A stretch of 46,391 bases of DNA, from positions 1 through 46,391 of the forward strand of contig NZ_QNUF01000035.1 in the NCBI RefSeq assembly GCF_003385455.1, in the 5' to 3' direction. Positions 16,251 through 24,824 of the stretch are shown here, piece by piece. The first letter of the stretch is position 1. Each line of letters begins with the position of its first letter. The notes under the pieces were generated by a model. It searched no databases. It saw nothing but the letters and a program-made list of their open reading frames with translations, and was not told where the DNA came from. The DNA is from Chryseobacterium rhizosphaerae. Its GTDB lineage: Bacteria; Bacteroidota; Bacteroidia; Flavobacteriales; Weeksellaceae. The translations under genes were made by a program, and so were the position numbers.

Positions 16251-17249
16251 ATGAAAAAGTTAAACTCCATTGTATGCATTATAATTGGCATTACAGCCTA
16301 TGCACAGCCATCGATAACAAGGGCAGGTGTTGACAGGGTAAATATTACCACTACGTTTAAAGCAGGAGATGTGCCCCTTACTGCTACTCCGGGGCCATCA
16401 GGAGCTAATATTACGTGGGATTTTTCTGCGTATACCGGACCTAACGTCATTACTACACAGACCAATGAATGTCCCGGACAGGCCAACTGTTTTAGGTTCG
16501 TAGGAGCCAACAGGATTACAAAACCAACCCTTTCAGATGTCTATGATTTTACTTCCATCACAGACACGGAAGCCATAACGCTGGGTTCTTATGCCGGCTC
16601 AGGCTTTGGAGATGCCACGACTACCTATACAGATCCTTTAATCGATTTTAAATTTCCAATCACTTATTTACAGCAGTTTAGTGATACCTATCAGTTTACC
16701 AATGTTTCCGCAGCGGGTGTAATCACCAATGAGTCCGGGCAGGTAGACTATACGGTAGACGGCTATGGAACGATCATCACACCTACAGGAACCTATTCGA
16801 ATGTACTGAGAATTAAGAGTATGAAAGCGTCTACGATCATTGTTCCGGGATCACCTTTGCCATTCAACTATACAAACGAATACTATGCATGGATCAGCCA
16901 AACGTCTGGGATTGTATTTACTTTTGGAATCAATACTTTTGCTTTTAATGGAGTACCCAATGTAAATAAATCTATTTCTTATCTGGATACAGTTGTTTTA
17001 TCAACGGTTAATTCTGTGCATCAAAAAACAGAAATTTTGGTCTATCCCAATCCTGGTTCCGATTTCATTCATCTGGAATCAAAAGAGGATATTAAACAAG
17101 TGTCTGTGAATTCATTGGACGGCAGGACGGTTTTAATAAGCAACAGCTCTAAAAACATTGATATTTCTGGCCTTCCCAAAGGGATCTATATTCTTCGGGC
17201 TGAATTGAAGAACAAAGGTTCTGTAACCACGAAAATTATTAAAAAATAA
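16251..17249 (+). CDS. Secreted T9SS-sorted protein of unknown function
   Basis: A 332-aa protein. A Sec signal peptide (MKKLNSIVCIIIGITAYA then QPS) is followed by a ~240-residue beta-rich, Thr/Ser/Asn-rich region with no motif I know. The last ~75 residues are a type A sorting domain: ILVYPNPGSDFIHLES, VNSLDGRTVL, LPKGIYILRAELK and KIIKK. The protein should therefore reach the cell surface or medium through the type IX system. Two cysteines near residues 74 and 79 (ECPGQANCF) may form a disulfide. Confidence 0.85.
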   Translation: MKKLNSIVCIIIGITAYAQPSITRAGVDRVNITTTFKAGDVPLTATPGPSGANITWDFSAYTGPNVITTQTNECPGQANCFRFVGANRITKPTLSDVYDFTSITDTEAITLGSYAGSGFGDATTTYTDPLIDFKFPITYLQQFSDTYQFTNVSAAGVITNESGQVDYTVDGYGTIITPTGTYSNVLRIKSMKASTIIVPGSPLPFNYTNEYYAWISQTSGIVFTFGINTFAFNGVPNVNKSISYLDTVVLSTVNSVHQKTEILVYPNPGSDFIHLESKEDIKQVSVNSLDGRTVLISNSSKNIDISGLPKGIYILRAELKNKGSVTTKIIKK

Positions 17250-17278
17250 TATGAATTTCTTCTAACAGTTTTTTTATG

Positions 17279-17344
17279 ACCGGGGACACAGGATATAATA
17301 ACACAATGGGTCTTACTGTGGATGTCAAGGTCCCCGGTTTTTTA
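17279..17344 (+). terminator. Terminator with long structured loop
   Basis: A 9-bp GC-rich stem ACCGGGGAC (17279-17287)/GTCCCCGGT (17330-17338) closes a 42-nt loop that holds a further possible CACA/TGTG helix, and is followed by TTTTTT. The loop is longer than usual. Confidence 0.7.
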
Positions 17345-17380
17345 TAAAGTTTTTGTTTCTTCTCAGCCGCTTTTGAATCT

Positions 17381-18016
17381 CTAACTACTGATATTTTCAA
17401 TAGAATCAATTTGCCATTGATTCGCTTTATGCAGGATATACCGGTAGGTCATCCCGCAGTTTTTTAAATGAAATTCAACAGAACATAACTTATCGTTGAC
17501 CGGTTTTATATTGAAATTTATGGCCTCAATATCCTTTAAGTCGGATTGATAGTCTTCCTGGGTTAAAAAGAAATAATCATAATCGAAATTCTCAGGAGGT
17601 CCATCATTGGCAGGATGTTGTTTGAAATTTTCATTACCGTCCTTATATCGTTGTTCATATGCAGACAGAAATTTTTGAGAAAAAAGATGGCTGTTTTTAA
17701 GAAATTTTATTTCTTTTTCAACCTCATCAAAATCTACATAATAATTGACCGGAGTCTCTGTTTCCGTTTGGGAGCCTCCTTTTACTGTATTAAATCCGTA
17801 AAGTTTATTTTCATTGTTTTTATACCACTTAAGAAAGGTTTTTACTGTTTCCATCTGAGCATTATCTTTGCTTTTTTGTGCGGGAACAGTTGTATGACTT
17901 TCTGTGGCTGTATTTTGTATGATAGGTTTCTTTGATGGATCCTCCTTTTTACAGTTCGTAAACAATAAGAGTAAAGCAGGTAGAAACAAAACCTTTTTCA
18001 GCATAATTTTTTTCAT
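17381..18016 (-). CDS. Lipoprotein of unknown function (DUF3828-like)
   Basis: A 211-aa protein with signal MKKIMLKKVLFLPALLLLFTNC; the lipobox LFTNC gives a lipidated cysteine at 22. A polar linker (residues ~25-55) precedes a compact domain that starts VKTFLKWYKNNENKLY, which resembles DUF3828 proteins. The fold may be NTF2-like, but I cannot confirm this. An alternative ATG at 18004 gives an equally good signal. It is followed downstream, on its own strand, by no clear terminator. Confidence 0.75.
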   Translation of the reverse strand: MKKIMLKKVLFLPALLLLFTNCKKEDPSKKPIIQNTATESHTTVPAQKSKDNAQMETVKTFLKWYKNNENKLYGFNTVKGGSQTETETPVNYYVDFDEVEKEIKFLKNSHLFSQKFLSAYEQRYKDGNENFKQHPANDGPPENFDYDYFFLTQEDYQSDLKDIEAINFNIKPVNDKLCSVEFHLKNCGMTYRYILHKANQWQIDSIENISS

Positions 18017-18054
18017 TTTTCAAAAAACGAACTTACAAAAAATAGATAATCTAT

Positions 18055-18900
18055 TTACTTTTTAATTTTATAATTCTCCCTGTAAGTATTGGCTGTAATA
18101 CCTGTACAACGCCTGAAATATCTACAGAATAGGGAAGAGTCTACAAATTGCAATTGATTGCTGACCTCTTTAATGGACAGTGATGTTGTTTTAAGAAGCT
18201 CTTTGGCCTGTTTGATGACCCTATAGCTGATCCACTGTTTGATGGGCTTTCCTGTTTCTTTTTTTATTAAACTGCTTAAATACTGAGGTGAAAGATGCAG
18301 CTGGTCAGAATAATACAAGACGCTCCTCTGCAAATGACCATGTTCATTTAACAGTTCAAAAAAATGTTCGATAATATCCTGACTCCTGGTTTGTAGCAGG
18401 CTGTTATTTTTAATGACCGGTAAATAAAGTTTTGAAACCAGCTCCAGTAAGGCATACAACAGATACTGTACAGACTCCAGGGTACTTTCTTCTTTCGTTT
18501 TGGATTGATACTCCTGAATCAGTTTTACCGTAGACCAGATCAGTTTTTTAGAAGAACCTTCCACTTCCATCACAGGACTGAATTTTATCTCATCGCTAGC
18601 CAGCAATACAGTGAGAAAACTATAAGTGCTGATGAAATCCAAAGAAATAAAAAATACAGTCAGTTCTAAGTCATGACTCCCCGAAATATCAGCTAATTCG
18701 GTATCCGGTAGAAGCATGAGTACTGCATTTTTCTTAATATGAAACGGGTGCGTATTGATCTTAAGGTGTAATTCACCGTCCGATAGAAAGCAGAGTATCA
18801 GTTTATTAAGCTTTCCGGCTTTTTTCTGAAACCCGGTGATGCTGGCCGTCTTATATTTTTCAATATACAACCCTTCGAAATTTGGCTTAATATCTATCAT
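18055..18900 (-). CDS. AraC family transcriptional regulator
   Basis: A 281-aa regulator. An N-terminal cupin-like effector domain (~1-165) is followed by two helix-turn-helix motifs (YYSDQLHLSPQYLSSLIKKETG and IKEVSNQLQFVDSSLFCRYFRRCTGITANTYR). It is divergent from the MFS transporter at 19101. The shared 200-bp gap carries a 21-bp-spaced direct repeat in front of the transporter, so this protein probably activates the transporter. A perfect -7 box for this gene is the complement of 18967-18974. Confidence 0.9.
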   Translation of the reverse strand: MIDIKPNFEGLYIEKYKTASITGFQKKAGKLNKLILCFLSDGELHLKINTHPFHIKKNAVLMLLPDTELADISGSHDLELTVFFISLDFISTYSFLTVLLASDEIKFSPVMEVEGSSKKLIWSTVKLIQEYQSKTKEESTLESVQYLLYALLELVSKLYLPVIKNNSLLQTRSQDIIEHFFELLNEHGHLQRSVLYYSDQLHLSPQYLSSLIKKETGKPIKQWISYRVIKQAKELLKTTSLSIKEVSNQLQFVDSSLFCRYFRRCTGITANTYRENYKIKK

Positions 18901-18966
18901 GGTGAATGATTTTCTGGACTGGGCTAAATGTTTTTGATTTCCGTATTCTTATAATCAACTTCCGGG

Positions 18967-18974
18967 CAAATGTA
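18967..18974 (-). promoter_or_regulatory. -7 box of the AraC gene at 18055
   Basis: CAAATGTA reads TACATTTG on the coding strand (perfect TAnnTTTG), giving a leader of about 60 nt. Confidence 0.4.
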
Positions 18975-19008
18975 AGCAGTTAATTTTTCTTTTTAAACGG
19001 GTTGTTTA

Positions 19009-19069
19009 AAATGGAATATAAAATACCAGAAATGGAATATATTTTATTCCCGAACTGTTCCTAAATTCG
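19009..19069 (+). promoter_or_regulatory. MFS promoter with 21-bp-spaced direct repeat (AraC-type site)
   Basis: The 12-bp sequence AAATGGAATATA occurs at 19009-19020 and again at 19030-19041, exactly 21 bp apart. A -7-like box TAAATTCG (7 of 8) follows 20 bp later at 19062-19069, with no -33 TTG, as expected for an activator-dependent promoter. GGAATA/TATTCC (19034-19039/19045-19050) adds a small dyad. Confidence 0.55.
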
Positions 19070-19100
19070 CAGTCGGAAACTTTAATCAAATACTGTTATA

Positions 19101-20261
19101 ATGCACAATACAGAATCTCTAAATGCGAAAATGCCGAAAGCCTGCTTTTTACTTTTCTTTGCCCATGGACTCGTTTTCTCTTCCTGGGCGAGTAGAATTC
19201 CTATCATTAAGGATGCGCTTTCAATCAATGAAGCCGAACTGGGGACACTCTTATTGTTAATGCCTATAGGGCAGATTTCTACAATGGTTCTTGCCGGAAA
19301 GCTGATCAGCATGTATGGAAGCTCCTGGATCATCAAAAGATGTTTTCTGTTGTATCCGATGTTTCTTTTACTGATTGGGTTAGCGCCTTCTTACTGGGTT
19401 TTGGCAGCTGTTTTGTTCTTCTTTGGAGTTTCCGGGAATTTATGTAATATAGCGATCAATACACAGGCGATTGAGATAGAAGGGATTACAAAAAGGACCT
19501 TGCTTTCTTCCTGTCATGGCGCCTGGTGTTTTGCAGGACTGGTTGGTGCTGTTGTGGGATTGCTGATGATTAACCTGGGAGTAGGAACTTTCTATCATTT
19601 TATAGTTGCTTTTGTACTGGTATTTCTACTTTGGTTATACAGTAAGGCTCACCTGACCAATATCATTCATAAAGTAGCTCCTCAAAGACAGTCAATTTTC
19701 AAATCAGTAAATCCTACCTTGGTTGCTTTAGGAATCATAGGATTTTTAAGCATGGCTATTGAAGGGGCTATGTTTGACTGGAGCGGAGTGTATTTTCAGA
19801 CTATTGTAAAAGCACCGGAAAAGCTTGTGATTGTAGGATATACCAGTTTTATTTTAATGATGACTCTAGGTCGTTTTGTGGGAAACCGTGTTATTGAGAA
19901 ATACGGAAAAAGACTTGTTCTGCAGATGTGTGGTATTTTGATGAGTACGGGGCTTTTTTTAAGTGTTTTCTTTCCGGAATTATGGGTGTGCATTATTGCC
20001 TTTATGATTATTGGGTTGGGAAGTTCGCTGAGTGTCCCTTCTGTTTACAGCACAGTAGGAAAGGTGAGCACTGTGGCTCCCAGTATTGCATTATCATTTG
20101 TATCCAGTATTTCATTTTTAGGATTTTTAATGGGCCCACCCCTTATCGGATATATTGCTGAAAGTTTTGATTTAAGATATTCTTACGGGCTTTTTGCATG
20201 CTTTGGAATCTTACTGTCTGTTATGGCAGGACAGATGAAAATATTCCAACATAAAAATTGA
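19101..20261 (+). CDS. MFS transporter
   Basis: A 386-aa major facilitator with about 12 membrane helices in the inner membrane. The opening FFAHGLVFSSWASRIPIIKD and the following GTLLLLMP resemble the YbjJ/FucP-like branch. The substrate cannot be read from sequence. It is divergent from an AraC regulator and preceded by that regulator's likely binding repeat. An operator for the next AraC gene begins only 10 bp after the stop. Confidence 0.85.
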   Translation: MHNTESLNAKMPKACFLLFFAHGLVFSSWASRIPIIKDALSINEAELGTLLLLMPIGQISTMVLAGKLISMYGSSWIIKRCFLLYPMFLLLIGLAPSYWVLAAVLFFFGVSGNLCNIAINTQAIEIEGITKRTLLSSCHGAWCFAGLVGAVVGLLMINLGVGTFYHFIVAFVLVFLLWLYSKAHLTNIIHKVAPQRQSIFKSVNPTLVALGIIGFLSMAIEGAMFDWSGVYFQTIVKAPEKLVIVGYTSFILMMTLGRFVGNRVIEKYGKRLVLQMCGILMSTGLFLSVFFPELWVCIIAFMIIGLGSSLSVPSVYSTVGKVSTVAPSIALSFVSSISFLGFLMGPPLIGYIAESFDLRYSYGLFACFGILLSVMAGQMKIFQHKN

Positions 20262-20270
20262 TGACGTATA

Positions 20271-20330
20271 TTTTGACATCCGTTATGAAGGTTTTGACAT
20301 GTTTTAATAGGCCCGGATCTTTTAATATTG
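20271..20330 (+). promoter_or_regulatory. Paired TTTTGACAT repeats and -7-like box before AraC gene 20405
   Basis: TTTTGACAT occurs at 20271-20279 and 20292-20300, exactly 21 bp apart. A -7-like TAATATTG (7 of 8) starts 22 bp later at 20323. The same motif pair recurs after this gene at 21274-21303. A second possible promoter is TTG 20356-20358, 22 bp, TATCTTTA 20381-20388. Confidence 0.5.
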
Positions 20331-20404
20331 CTGATAGAATGCTTGTTCCTGAAGGTTGAATGCATTGCTCCGGAAATACTTATCTTTATTAAAAATATTC
20401 TTTC

Positions 20405-21271
20405 ATGAAATCTGTCTCCAACATTGAAACAGAACCCATTATTGATCATTCTTTTTCCGTAAAACGGTTGGATAAATATATTCCTTATACCCAATCTTTT
20501 GTAAGACTAAGCTACCATCGGATTCTTATACTGGAAAAAGGACGTGGCTTCTTACTGGTTGATAACGAATCTTTTGAAATGTCAGGATGTGAATTTTTTT
20601 TACTGGCTAAAGGGCAAATCTATCAGTTTGAGGAAGATTCAGAAGTAACAGGGTTCAGTATTTCTTTTGGAGATTGCTTTTGGGAAAAAGCTCCTTCCAG
20701 TGCCAGCAACTGTAAAGCTGTTTTGTTTAACAATGCCACTGCCAATCAGCACCTCAAACCTAGTGTAACAGAAGCCGAAGAGATTTTGCTTCTGTGTAAA
20801 AACCTTCTGATGGAGTATGAAACCCCTCCATACCTCAATCAAATGGACGTTATGGCAGCGTATTTAAAAATCATAATGATAAAGCTGGCCAATATAAAGC
20901 TGGTGGAAGAAGAAACATTTGACAGTCAGGATTATGTTGTATACCGTAAGTTTATGGAGCTGCTTAGCAACCAGTATCAATCTTTTCATGCCGTAAATAA
21001 TTATGCTGATCTATTGAATATCACCTCAAGAAAGCTAAGTGAAATCTGTAAACGCTGTACGCATAAGAATGCAAAGGAATTGATCAACGGACAGATAATT
21101 GCAGAAGCCAGAAGACTCCTTCAGTTCAGTTCTTATTCCGTAAAAGATATTGCCTATCAGCTTAACTTTGGTACACCGGAACAGTTCAGTCATTTTTTTA
21201 AGAAAAATACGGCTATATCACCGGCTGCTTATCGCAGTAAATACATGAATATCGGAGTCGGAATTACTTGA
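20405..21271 (+). CDS. AraC family transcriptional regulator
   Basis: A 288-aa regulator: N-terminal cupin-like domain (RILILEKGRGFLLVDNESFEMSGCEFFLLAKGQIYQF region, ~35-85), a helical linker, and two C-terminal helix-turn-helix motifs (DLLNITSRKLSEICKRCT and VKDIAYQLNFGTPEQFSHFFKKNTAISPAAYR). It sits between two copies of the same 21-bp-spaced operator, one before itself and one before the HD gene at 21351. It is likely autoregulatory and an activator of that gene. Confidence 0.9.
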   Translation: MKSVSNIETEPIIDHSFSVKRLDKYIPYTQSFVRLSYHRILILEKGRGFLLVDNESFEMSGCEFFLLAKGQIYQFEEDSEVTGFSISFGDCFWEKAPSSASNCKAVLFNNATANQHLKPSVTEAEEILLLCKNLLMEYETPPYLNQMDVMAAYLKIIMIKLANIKLVEEETFDSQDYVVYRKFMELLSNQYQSFHAVNNYADLLNITSRKLSEICKRCTHKNAKELINGQIIAEARRLLQFSSYSVKDIAYQLNFGTPEQFSHFFKKNTAISPAAYRSKYMNIGVGIT

Positions 21272-21273
21272 AA

Positions 21274-21333
21274 TTTTGACATGTCATCTGTATTTATTGA
21301 TATTTTTCCAGAGTGATAATCAGGATACCTTTG
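21274..21333 (+). promoter_or_regulatory. HD-gene promoter with second copy of the AraC-type site
   Basis: TTTTGACAT (21274-21282) is followed 21 bp on by TATTGATAT (21295-21303; 7 of 9 identical). A perfect -7 box TACCTTTG lies 22 bp further at 21326-21333, with no -33 TTG. The leader would be only ~10 nt. Confidence 0.55.
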
Positions 21334-21350
21334 GATAAATAATTTAAGTT

Positions 21351-22001
21351 ATGTCAGTAAATCGTTTAAAAGAAGTAGCCGGTATTATCATCCCGGACAG
21401 TAAAATAGCAACAGAAGCCACAGCACTTCTATTGGAACATGGCACAGAGTTCATCTACAATCATTCCCTGCGTGTTTTTCTGTTTTCGTCATTAAATGCA
21501 AAGCGCCATCATAAAACTCATGATTCTGAACTGTTGTATGTAGCTTCCGTATTTCATGATTTAGGGCTTGTTTCTCATTACAGCAGTCCTGATCTTAGAT
21601 TTGAAGTAGACGGAGCCAACGCAGCCCGTGATTTTTTAAAAGGTCATGGCATTGCCAATGATAAGCTCCAGCTAGTCTGGGATACCATTGCCTTACATAC
21701 CACTATTGGGATTGCAGAGCACAAAGAAAATGAAGTGGCCCTCATGTATTCCGGAGTGGGATTGGATGTGATGGGGGAAGGGTATGAACATCTGAGCACC
21801 GAACATAGAGAGGAAATCGTTGGAGCTTTTCCAAGGGACGGTTTTAAAAAGAAAATTATTCCTACATTTTTTAGCGGGTTTGAACATAAGACAGAGACTA
21901 CTTTTGGAAATATAAAAACGGATGTCTGCTCATTTATGATCCCCAATTTTAAACAAAAGAATTTCTGCGACTGCATTTTACATTCTCCTTGGTCCGAATA
22001 A
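21351..22001 (+). CDS. HD-domain hydrolase, cyanamide hydratase-like
   Basis: A 216-aa HD-superfamily protein. The metal-binding signature is visible as H38 (YNHSLRVFLF), H69-D70 (SVFHDLGL), a following LHTTIG histidine and the distal GVGLDVMG aspartate. The arrangement resembles fungal/bacterial cyanamide hydratase-type HD proteins, which hydrate small nitrile-like or related compounds; the true substrate is uncertain. It probably responds to the upstream AraC regulator through the 21274-21303 repeats. Confidence 0.8.
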   Translation: MSVNRLKEVAGIIIPDSKIATEATALLLEHGTEFIYNHSLRVFLFSSLNAKRHHKTHDSELLYVASVFHDLGLVSHYSSPDLRFEVDGANAARDFLKGHGIANDKLQLVWDTIALHTTIGIAEHKENEVALMYSGVGLDVMGEGYEHLSTEHREEIVGAFPRDGFKKKIIPTFFSGFEHKTETTFGNIKTDVCSFMIPNFKQKNFCDCILHSPWSE

Positions 22002-22023
22002 GCAAAGGTTTCTATCACAATCA

Positions 22024-22047
22024 AAAAGCTACCCGAAGGTAGCTTTT
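22024..22047. terminator. Bidirectional terminator
   Basis: A perfect 10-bp palindromic stem AAAAGCTACC/GGTAGCTTTT with loop CGAA, between convergent genes. A-rich on the left and T-rich on the right, so it can work in both directions. Confidence 0.88.
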
Positions 22048-22052
22048 AATCT

Positions 22053-22442
22053 TTATATCCATTTTTCTATAAGGTGAAGCCATAATGCTTTTTCCTCACT
22101 CATGAGAAAGACAGCGGAGGATTTCCGTTTTGTAGAAGTTTCTCCCGTTACCTGAATTTCAGTATAGGTAGCCAACCCATGGCTTTCCGAATATTGAATT
22201 TCTATATCTTCTACGCTAACATGGCGATCCTGAAATTTACCATATACCGTGGGAAGCCAATCGGAAAACATGGACAGGGTGACCAGGTCATTATTACCGT
22301 TAATCATTTTAAAATCCGGGGAGAATCCGGAAAGTAATTGTCTGTAAAGTGCTTCCTGATCTTCTGATTTTCCCTGAAACCATGTTTCAATATCATCATG
22401 GAAGCCCTGAATTTCTTTACGTATTTTTTCTGTAATACTCAT
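22053..22442 (-). CDS. Small NTF2-like (DUF4440-type) protein, tentative
   Basis: A 129-aa cytoplasmic protein with N-terminal helices (KIRKEIQGFHDDIETWFQG), an FSPDFKMINGNNDLVT segment and a beta-rich C-terminus ending in WLHLIEKWI. Size and pattern fit the NTF2/SnoaL-like fold, often used in DUF4440 proteins, but no catalytic residue is clear. It lies 44 bp downstream of the MFS gene on the same strand and is probably cotranscribed with it. It ends at a bidirectional terminator. Confidence 0.65.
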   Translation of the reverse strand: MSITEKIRKEIQGFHDDIETWFQGKSEDQEALYRQLLSGFSPDFKMINGNNDLVTLSMFSDWLPTVYGKFQDRHVSVEDIEIQYSESHGLATYTEIQVTGETSTKRKSSAVFLMSEEKALWLHLIEKWI

Positions 22443-22486
22443 AGAGGTAAGTTTATATTATTTATTTTAAAAATGTGTTGATCTCT

Positions 22487-23869
22487 TTAAGACCATTGAA
22501 TATACTTTTTTAATCTGACAGTAATGAGTATTCCGGTTAGCTGAAAGATACCAATCATAGCAATGGCTGCAGCAAAAGCTATGGGAAACCCCAGAGAGTC
22601 CGTCAAATTGAAAAATAAAGTACCAATAACGGCTCCTCCGGTTACACTGCCTATCTGGATTCCTATGCTGATGAGCCCAGATGCCTGTCCTGCTTTATCT
22701 TTGGAGGTCAGGGAAATGGCTGTTCGCATCATAACAGGCATGATTGTTCCATGTCCCAATCCTGCTAAAAATAAGGTGACATTTGTTATATAAGAAGGTT
22801 TTTGCTGAAAATAAAAGGTAATGGCACTAAAAATAAAACCTGCCATCAGTAATCCTAGCCCTATATAAATCATTTTATGAGTTTCGAGCTTTACTCTTGC
22901 TGAAATCAAGGGACCCAGGAAAAAAGCAATTCCATAGGGAACAATGGCAAGCCCGGTCTGCATAGAGTTTTGATGTAAAAACTGCTGAAGATAGTAAGGG
23001 TAACAGATAAATAAGCCGGCAGTGAAGTTGTAGAAGAATATGATTAAAAGACTTAATGCAAAGGGCTTATGCTGCAGTAATGTAGGGTCTATAAGTACCG
23101 GATGTCCCTTCTGCTGTAAGGTTATTTCATATTTTAAAAATAATGTCAGTGAAAGTATTCCTGTACATATAATCCCAAATATCCACCAGGCCCATTGAAA
23201 TTTTTGTCCGAAGATTAAAGGACAGATAAGCATTAATAAAGCTAAGATCAATATCATGGCTCCTTTATAGTCAATACCCATCTGGTCTGTATTGTGGTTA
23301 TTATCCATCGTAAAATGTATCCCGGCGATACAGATGATGGTAACCGGAACATTGACAAGAAATACAAGCTCCCAGGAGAAGTGCCCCCAATGCATACTCA
23401 GCAGTACGCCCCCAAGCAGTTGCCCAATTACAGAAGCCAATCCAAAGACAGAACTGAAAAGGCTGACCGCTTTAGGCTGTTCCCGGCTATCAAATAATAT
23501 TTTTATGGAAGCTAAAACCTGTGGCGCCAACAAAGCAGCCCCAAAACCCTGGAATAATCTGGCAAAGATCAATAAGGTAATATTGGGGGAAAATGCGCAG
23601 GCAAGGGAAGAAAAGAGGAAGGTATACAACCCCAGCATAAAAATTTTTTTCCGCCCGTAGATATCCCCCAATTTTCCGCCCACAACAACCAATGCAGCAT
23701 AAGTAAGTCCGTAAATAGCCACTACCATCTGCAACTGATGGTCGCTGGCTCTGAACGCCTCTTTTATAGAAGGTAATGCCATATTCACAATAAAATAATC
23801 CAATGGTGAAAGAAAAGCTCCTGCGATCAGAAAATTTAATGCCTGCCATCGTTTGGGATAGATGTTCAT
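22487..23869 (-). CDS. MFS transporter, DHA2 (EmrB/QacA-like) drug efflux type
   Basis: A 460-aa transporter with about 14 membrane helices. The typical DHA2 signatures are LDYFIVNMALPSI in helix 1, GKLGDIYGRKKIF in loop 2-3 and RLFQGFGAALLAPQVLA in helix 4. Such proteins expel hydrophobic or cationic compounds using the proton gradient. It is divergent from the AraC gene at 23943 across only 73 bp. Its -7 box TAATTTTG is the complement of 23881-23888. Confidence 0.9.
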   Translation of the reverse strand: MNIYPKRWQALNFLIAGAFLSPLDYFIVNMALPSIKEAFRASDHQLQMVVAIYGLTYAALVVVGGKLGDIYGRKKIFMLGLYTFLFSSLACAFSPNITLLIFARLFQGFGAALLAPQVLASIKILFDSREQPKAVSLFSSVFGLASVIGQLLGGVLLSMHWGHFSWELVFLVNVPVTIICIAGIHFTMDNNHNTDQMGIDYKGAMILILALLMLICPLIFGQKFQWAWWIFGIICTGILSLTLFLKYEITLQQKGHPVLIDPTLLQHKPFALSLLIIFFYNFTAGLFICYPYYLQQFLHQNSMQTGLAIVPYGIAFFLGPLISARVKLETHKMIYIGLGLLMAGFIFSAITFYFQQKPSYITNVTLFLAGLGHGTIMPVMMRTAISLTSKDKAGQASGLISIGIQIGSVTGGAVIGTLFFNLTDSLGFPIAFAAAIAMIGIFQLTGILITVRLKKYIQWS

Positions 23870-23880
23870 ATTTTTTTATG

Positions 23881-23888
23881 CAAAATTA
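23881..23888 (-). promoter_or_regulatory. -7 box of the DHA2 MFS gene
   Basis: CAAAATTA reads TAATTTTG on the coding strand, a perfect TAnnTTTG, 12 bp upstream of the ATG. It lies next to the -33 element of the opposite promoter, so the two promoters compete for space. Confidence 0.45.
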
Positions 23889-23893
23889 ACCTC

Positions 23894-23921
23894 TTGATGT
23901 TATGGTAAAATTGTACTTTTG
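23894..23921 (+). promoter_or_regulatory. Promoter of the AraC gene at 23943
   Basis: TTG (23894-23896), a 17-bp spacer and a perfect TACTTTTG (23914-23921). The leader would be about 15 nt. Confidence 0.55.
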
Positions 23922-23942
23922 GAGGAAAATTAAGTTCAAAAA

Positions 23943-24791
23943 ATGAGAAGTTTACATCTTGAAGGAATAGAAGTAAAGGAAATGCAGTTGGAAGGGAAGG
24001 CGCTTTCTTTCAAAACAAAAGACTTTCTTTCCTTTGTGTATGTTGTAAAAGGAGAAGGAGATTTGACCTATGATGAGCGCAGTATCCGTTTTTCTGCAGG
24101 TAAACTTTTCATCATTCCCCAACAGGAACTTTACCATTTTGCAAGTAGTGATGCAGCACTCATTCTGATACAGTGTCCCATTGAATTTATTGATAAGATA
24201 CGCCTTGAAGCAGACCGTATTGAAAGCTGTGAAAACTTATATAAACTCCAGTATATCAGTAATAATTACCATGCAAGAGCCGGATGTGTGTTCCGTAACA
24301 AAAACGATGAACATTTTGCCGAAACTATTATTCTCCAAATCGCCAATGAATTCAAAAATAAAGCAGATGATTATCTGATCATCCGTAACTGCATTTCAAT
24401 TCTACTCAACCTTATTGCCCGCAATATCATTCAGAGTGAAACTTCAGACCTTCAGGAAAACAGGAAAGCTTTTTCCATCATGAAGATCATTACCTATATT
24501 CAGCAGAATATAAAAGACAGAGAAAAGACAGGAATTCAGGTTATTGCAGACCATTTTGGGATTTCAGGAAACTATTTCGGAGAATATTTTAAACAGCAAA
24601 CGGGGATCTCCTACCAGGATTATCTGTTGGATTACAGACTTAAACTTGTAGAAACCTATTTAAAATACAGCAGTATACGCTTAAGTGAAATTGCTTATGA
24701 GCTCCAGTTCAGTGATGAAAGCCATCTTTCAAAGCTTTTTAAAAAACACAGAGGACTTACGCCCGGAGCATTCAGGAAAAATTATAAATAA
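23943..24791 (+). CDS. AraC family transcriptional regulator
   Basis: A 282-aa regulator: cupin-like N-terminal domain (VKGEGDLTYDERSIRFSAGKLFIIPQQELYHF pattern, ~35-70) and two helix-turn-helix motifs (IADHFGISGNYFGEYFKQQTGISYQDYLL and LSEIAYELQFSDESHLSKLFKKHRGLTPGAFR). Its C-terminal half resembles the AraC protein at 43691, so the two look like paralogs. It probably controls the divergent DHA2 transporter. I do not find a 21-bp direct repeat in this 73-bp gap. Confidence 0.9.
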   Translation: MRSLHLEGIEVKEMQLEGKALSFKTKDFLSFVYVVKGEGDLTYDERSIRFSAGKLFIIPQQELYHFASSDAALILIQCPIEFIDKIRLEADRIESCENLYKLQYISNNYHARAGCVFRNKNDEHFAETIILQIANEFKNKADDYLIIRNCISILLNLIARNIIQSETSDLQENRKAFSIMKIITYIQQNIKDREKTGIQVIADHFGISGNYFGEYFKQQTGISYQDYLLDYRLKLVETYLKYSSIRLSEIAYELQFSDESHLSKLFKKHRGLTPGAFRKNYK

Positions 24792-24824
24792 CAGGTAACC
24801 ATTGTGTTATGTTAATTGTTTATT

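Noticed and set aside
23881..23942. 21-bp AraC repeat in the AraC/DHA2 gap
   Set aside because: AATTTT recurs on the minus strand but at 19-bp spacing and in generic AT-rich sequence.
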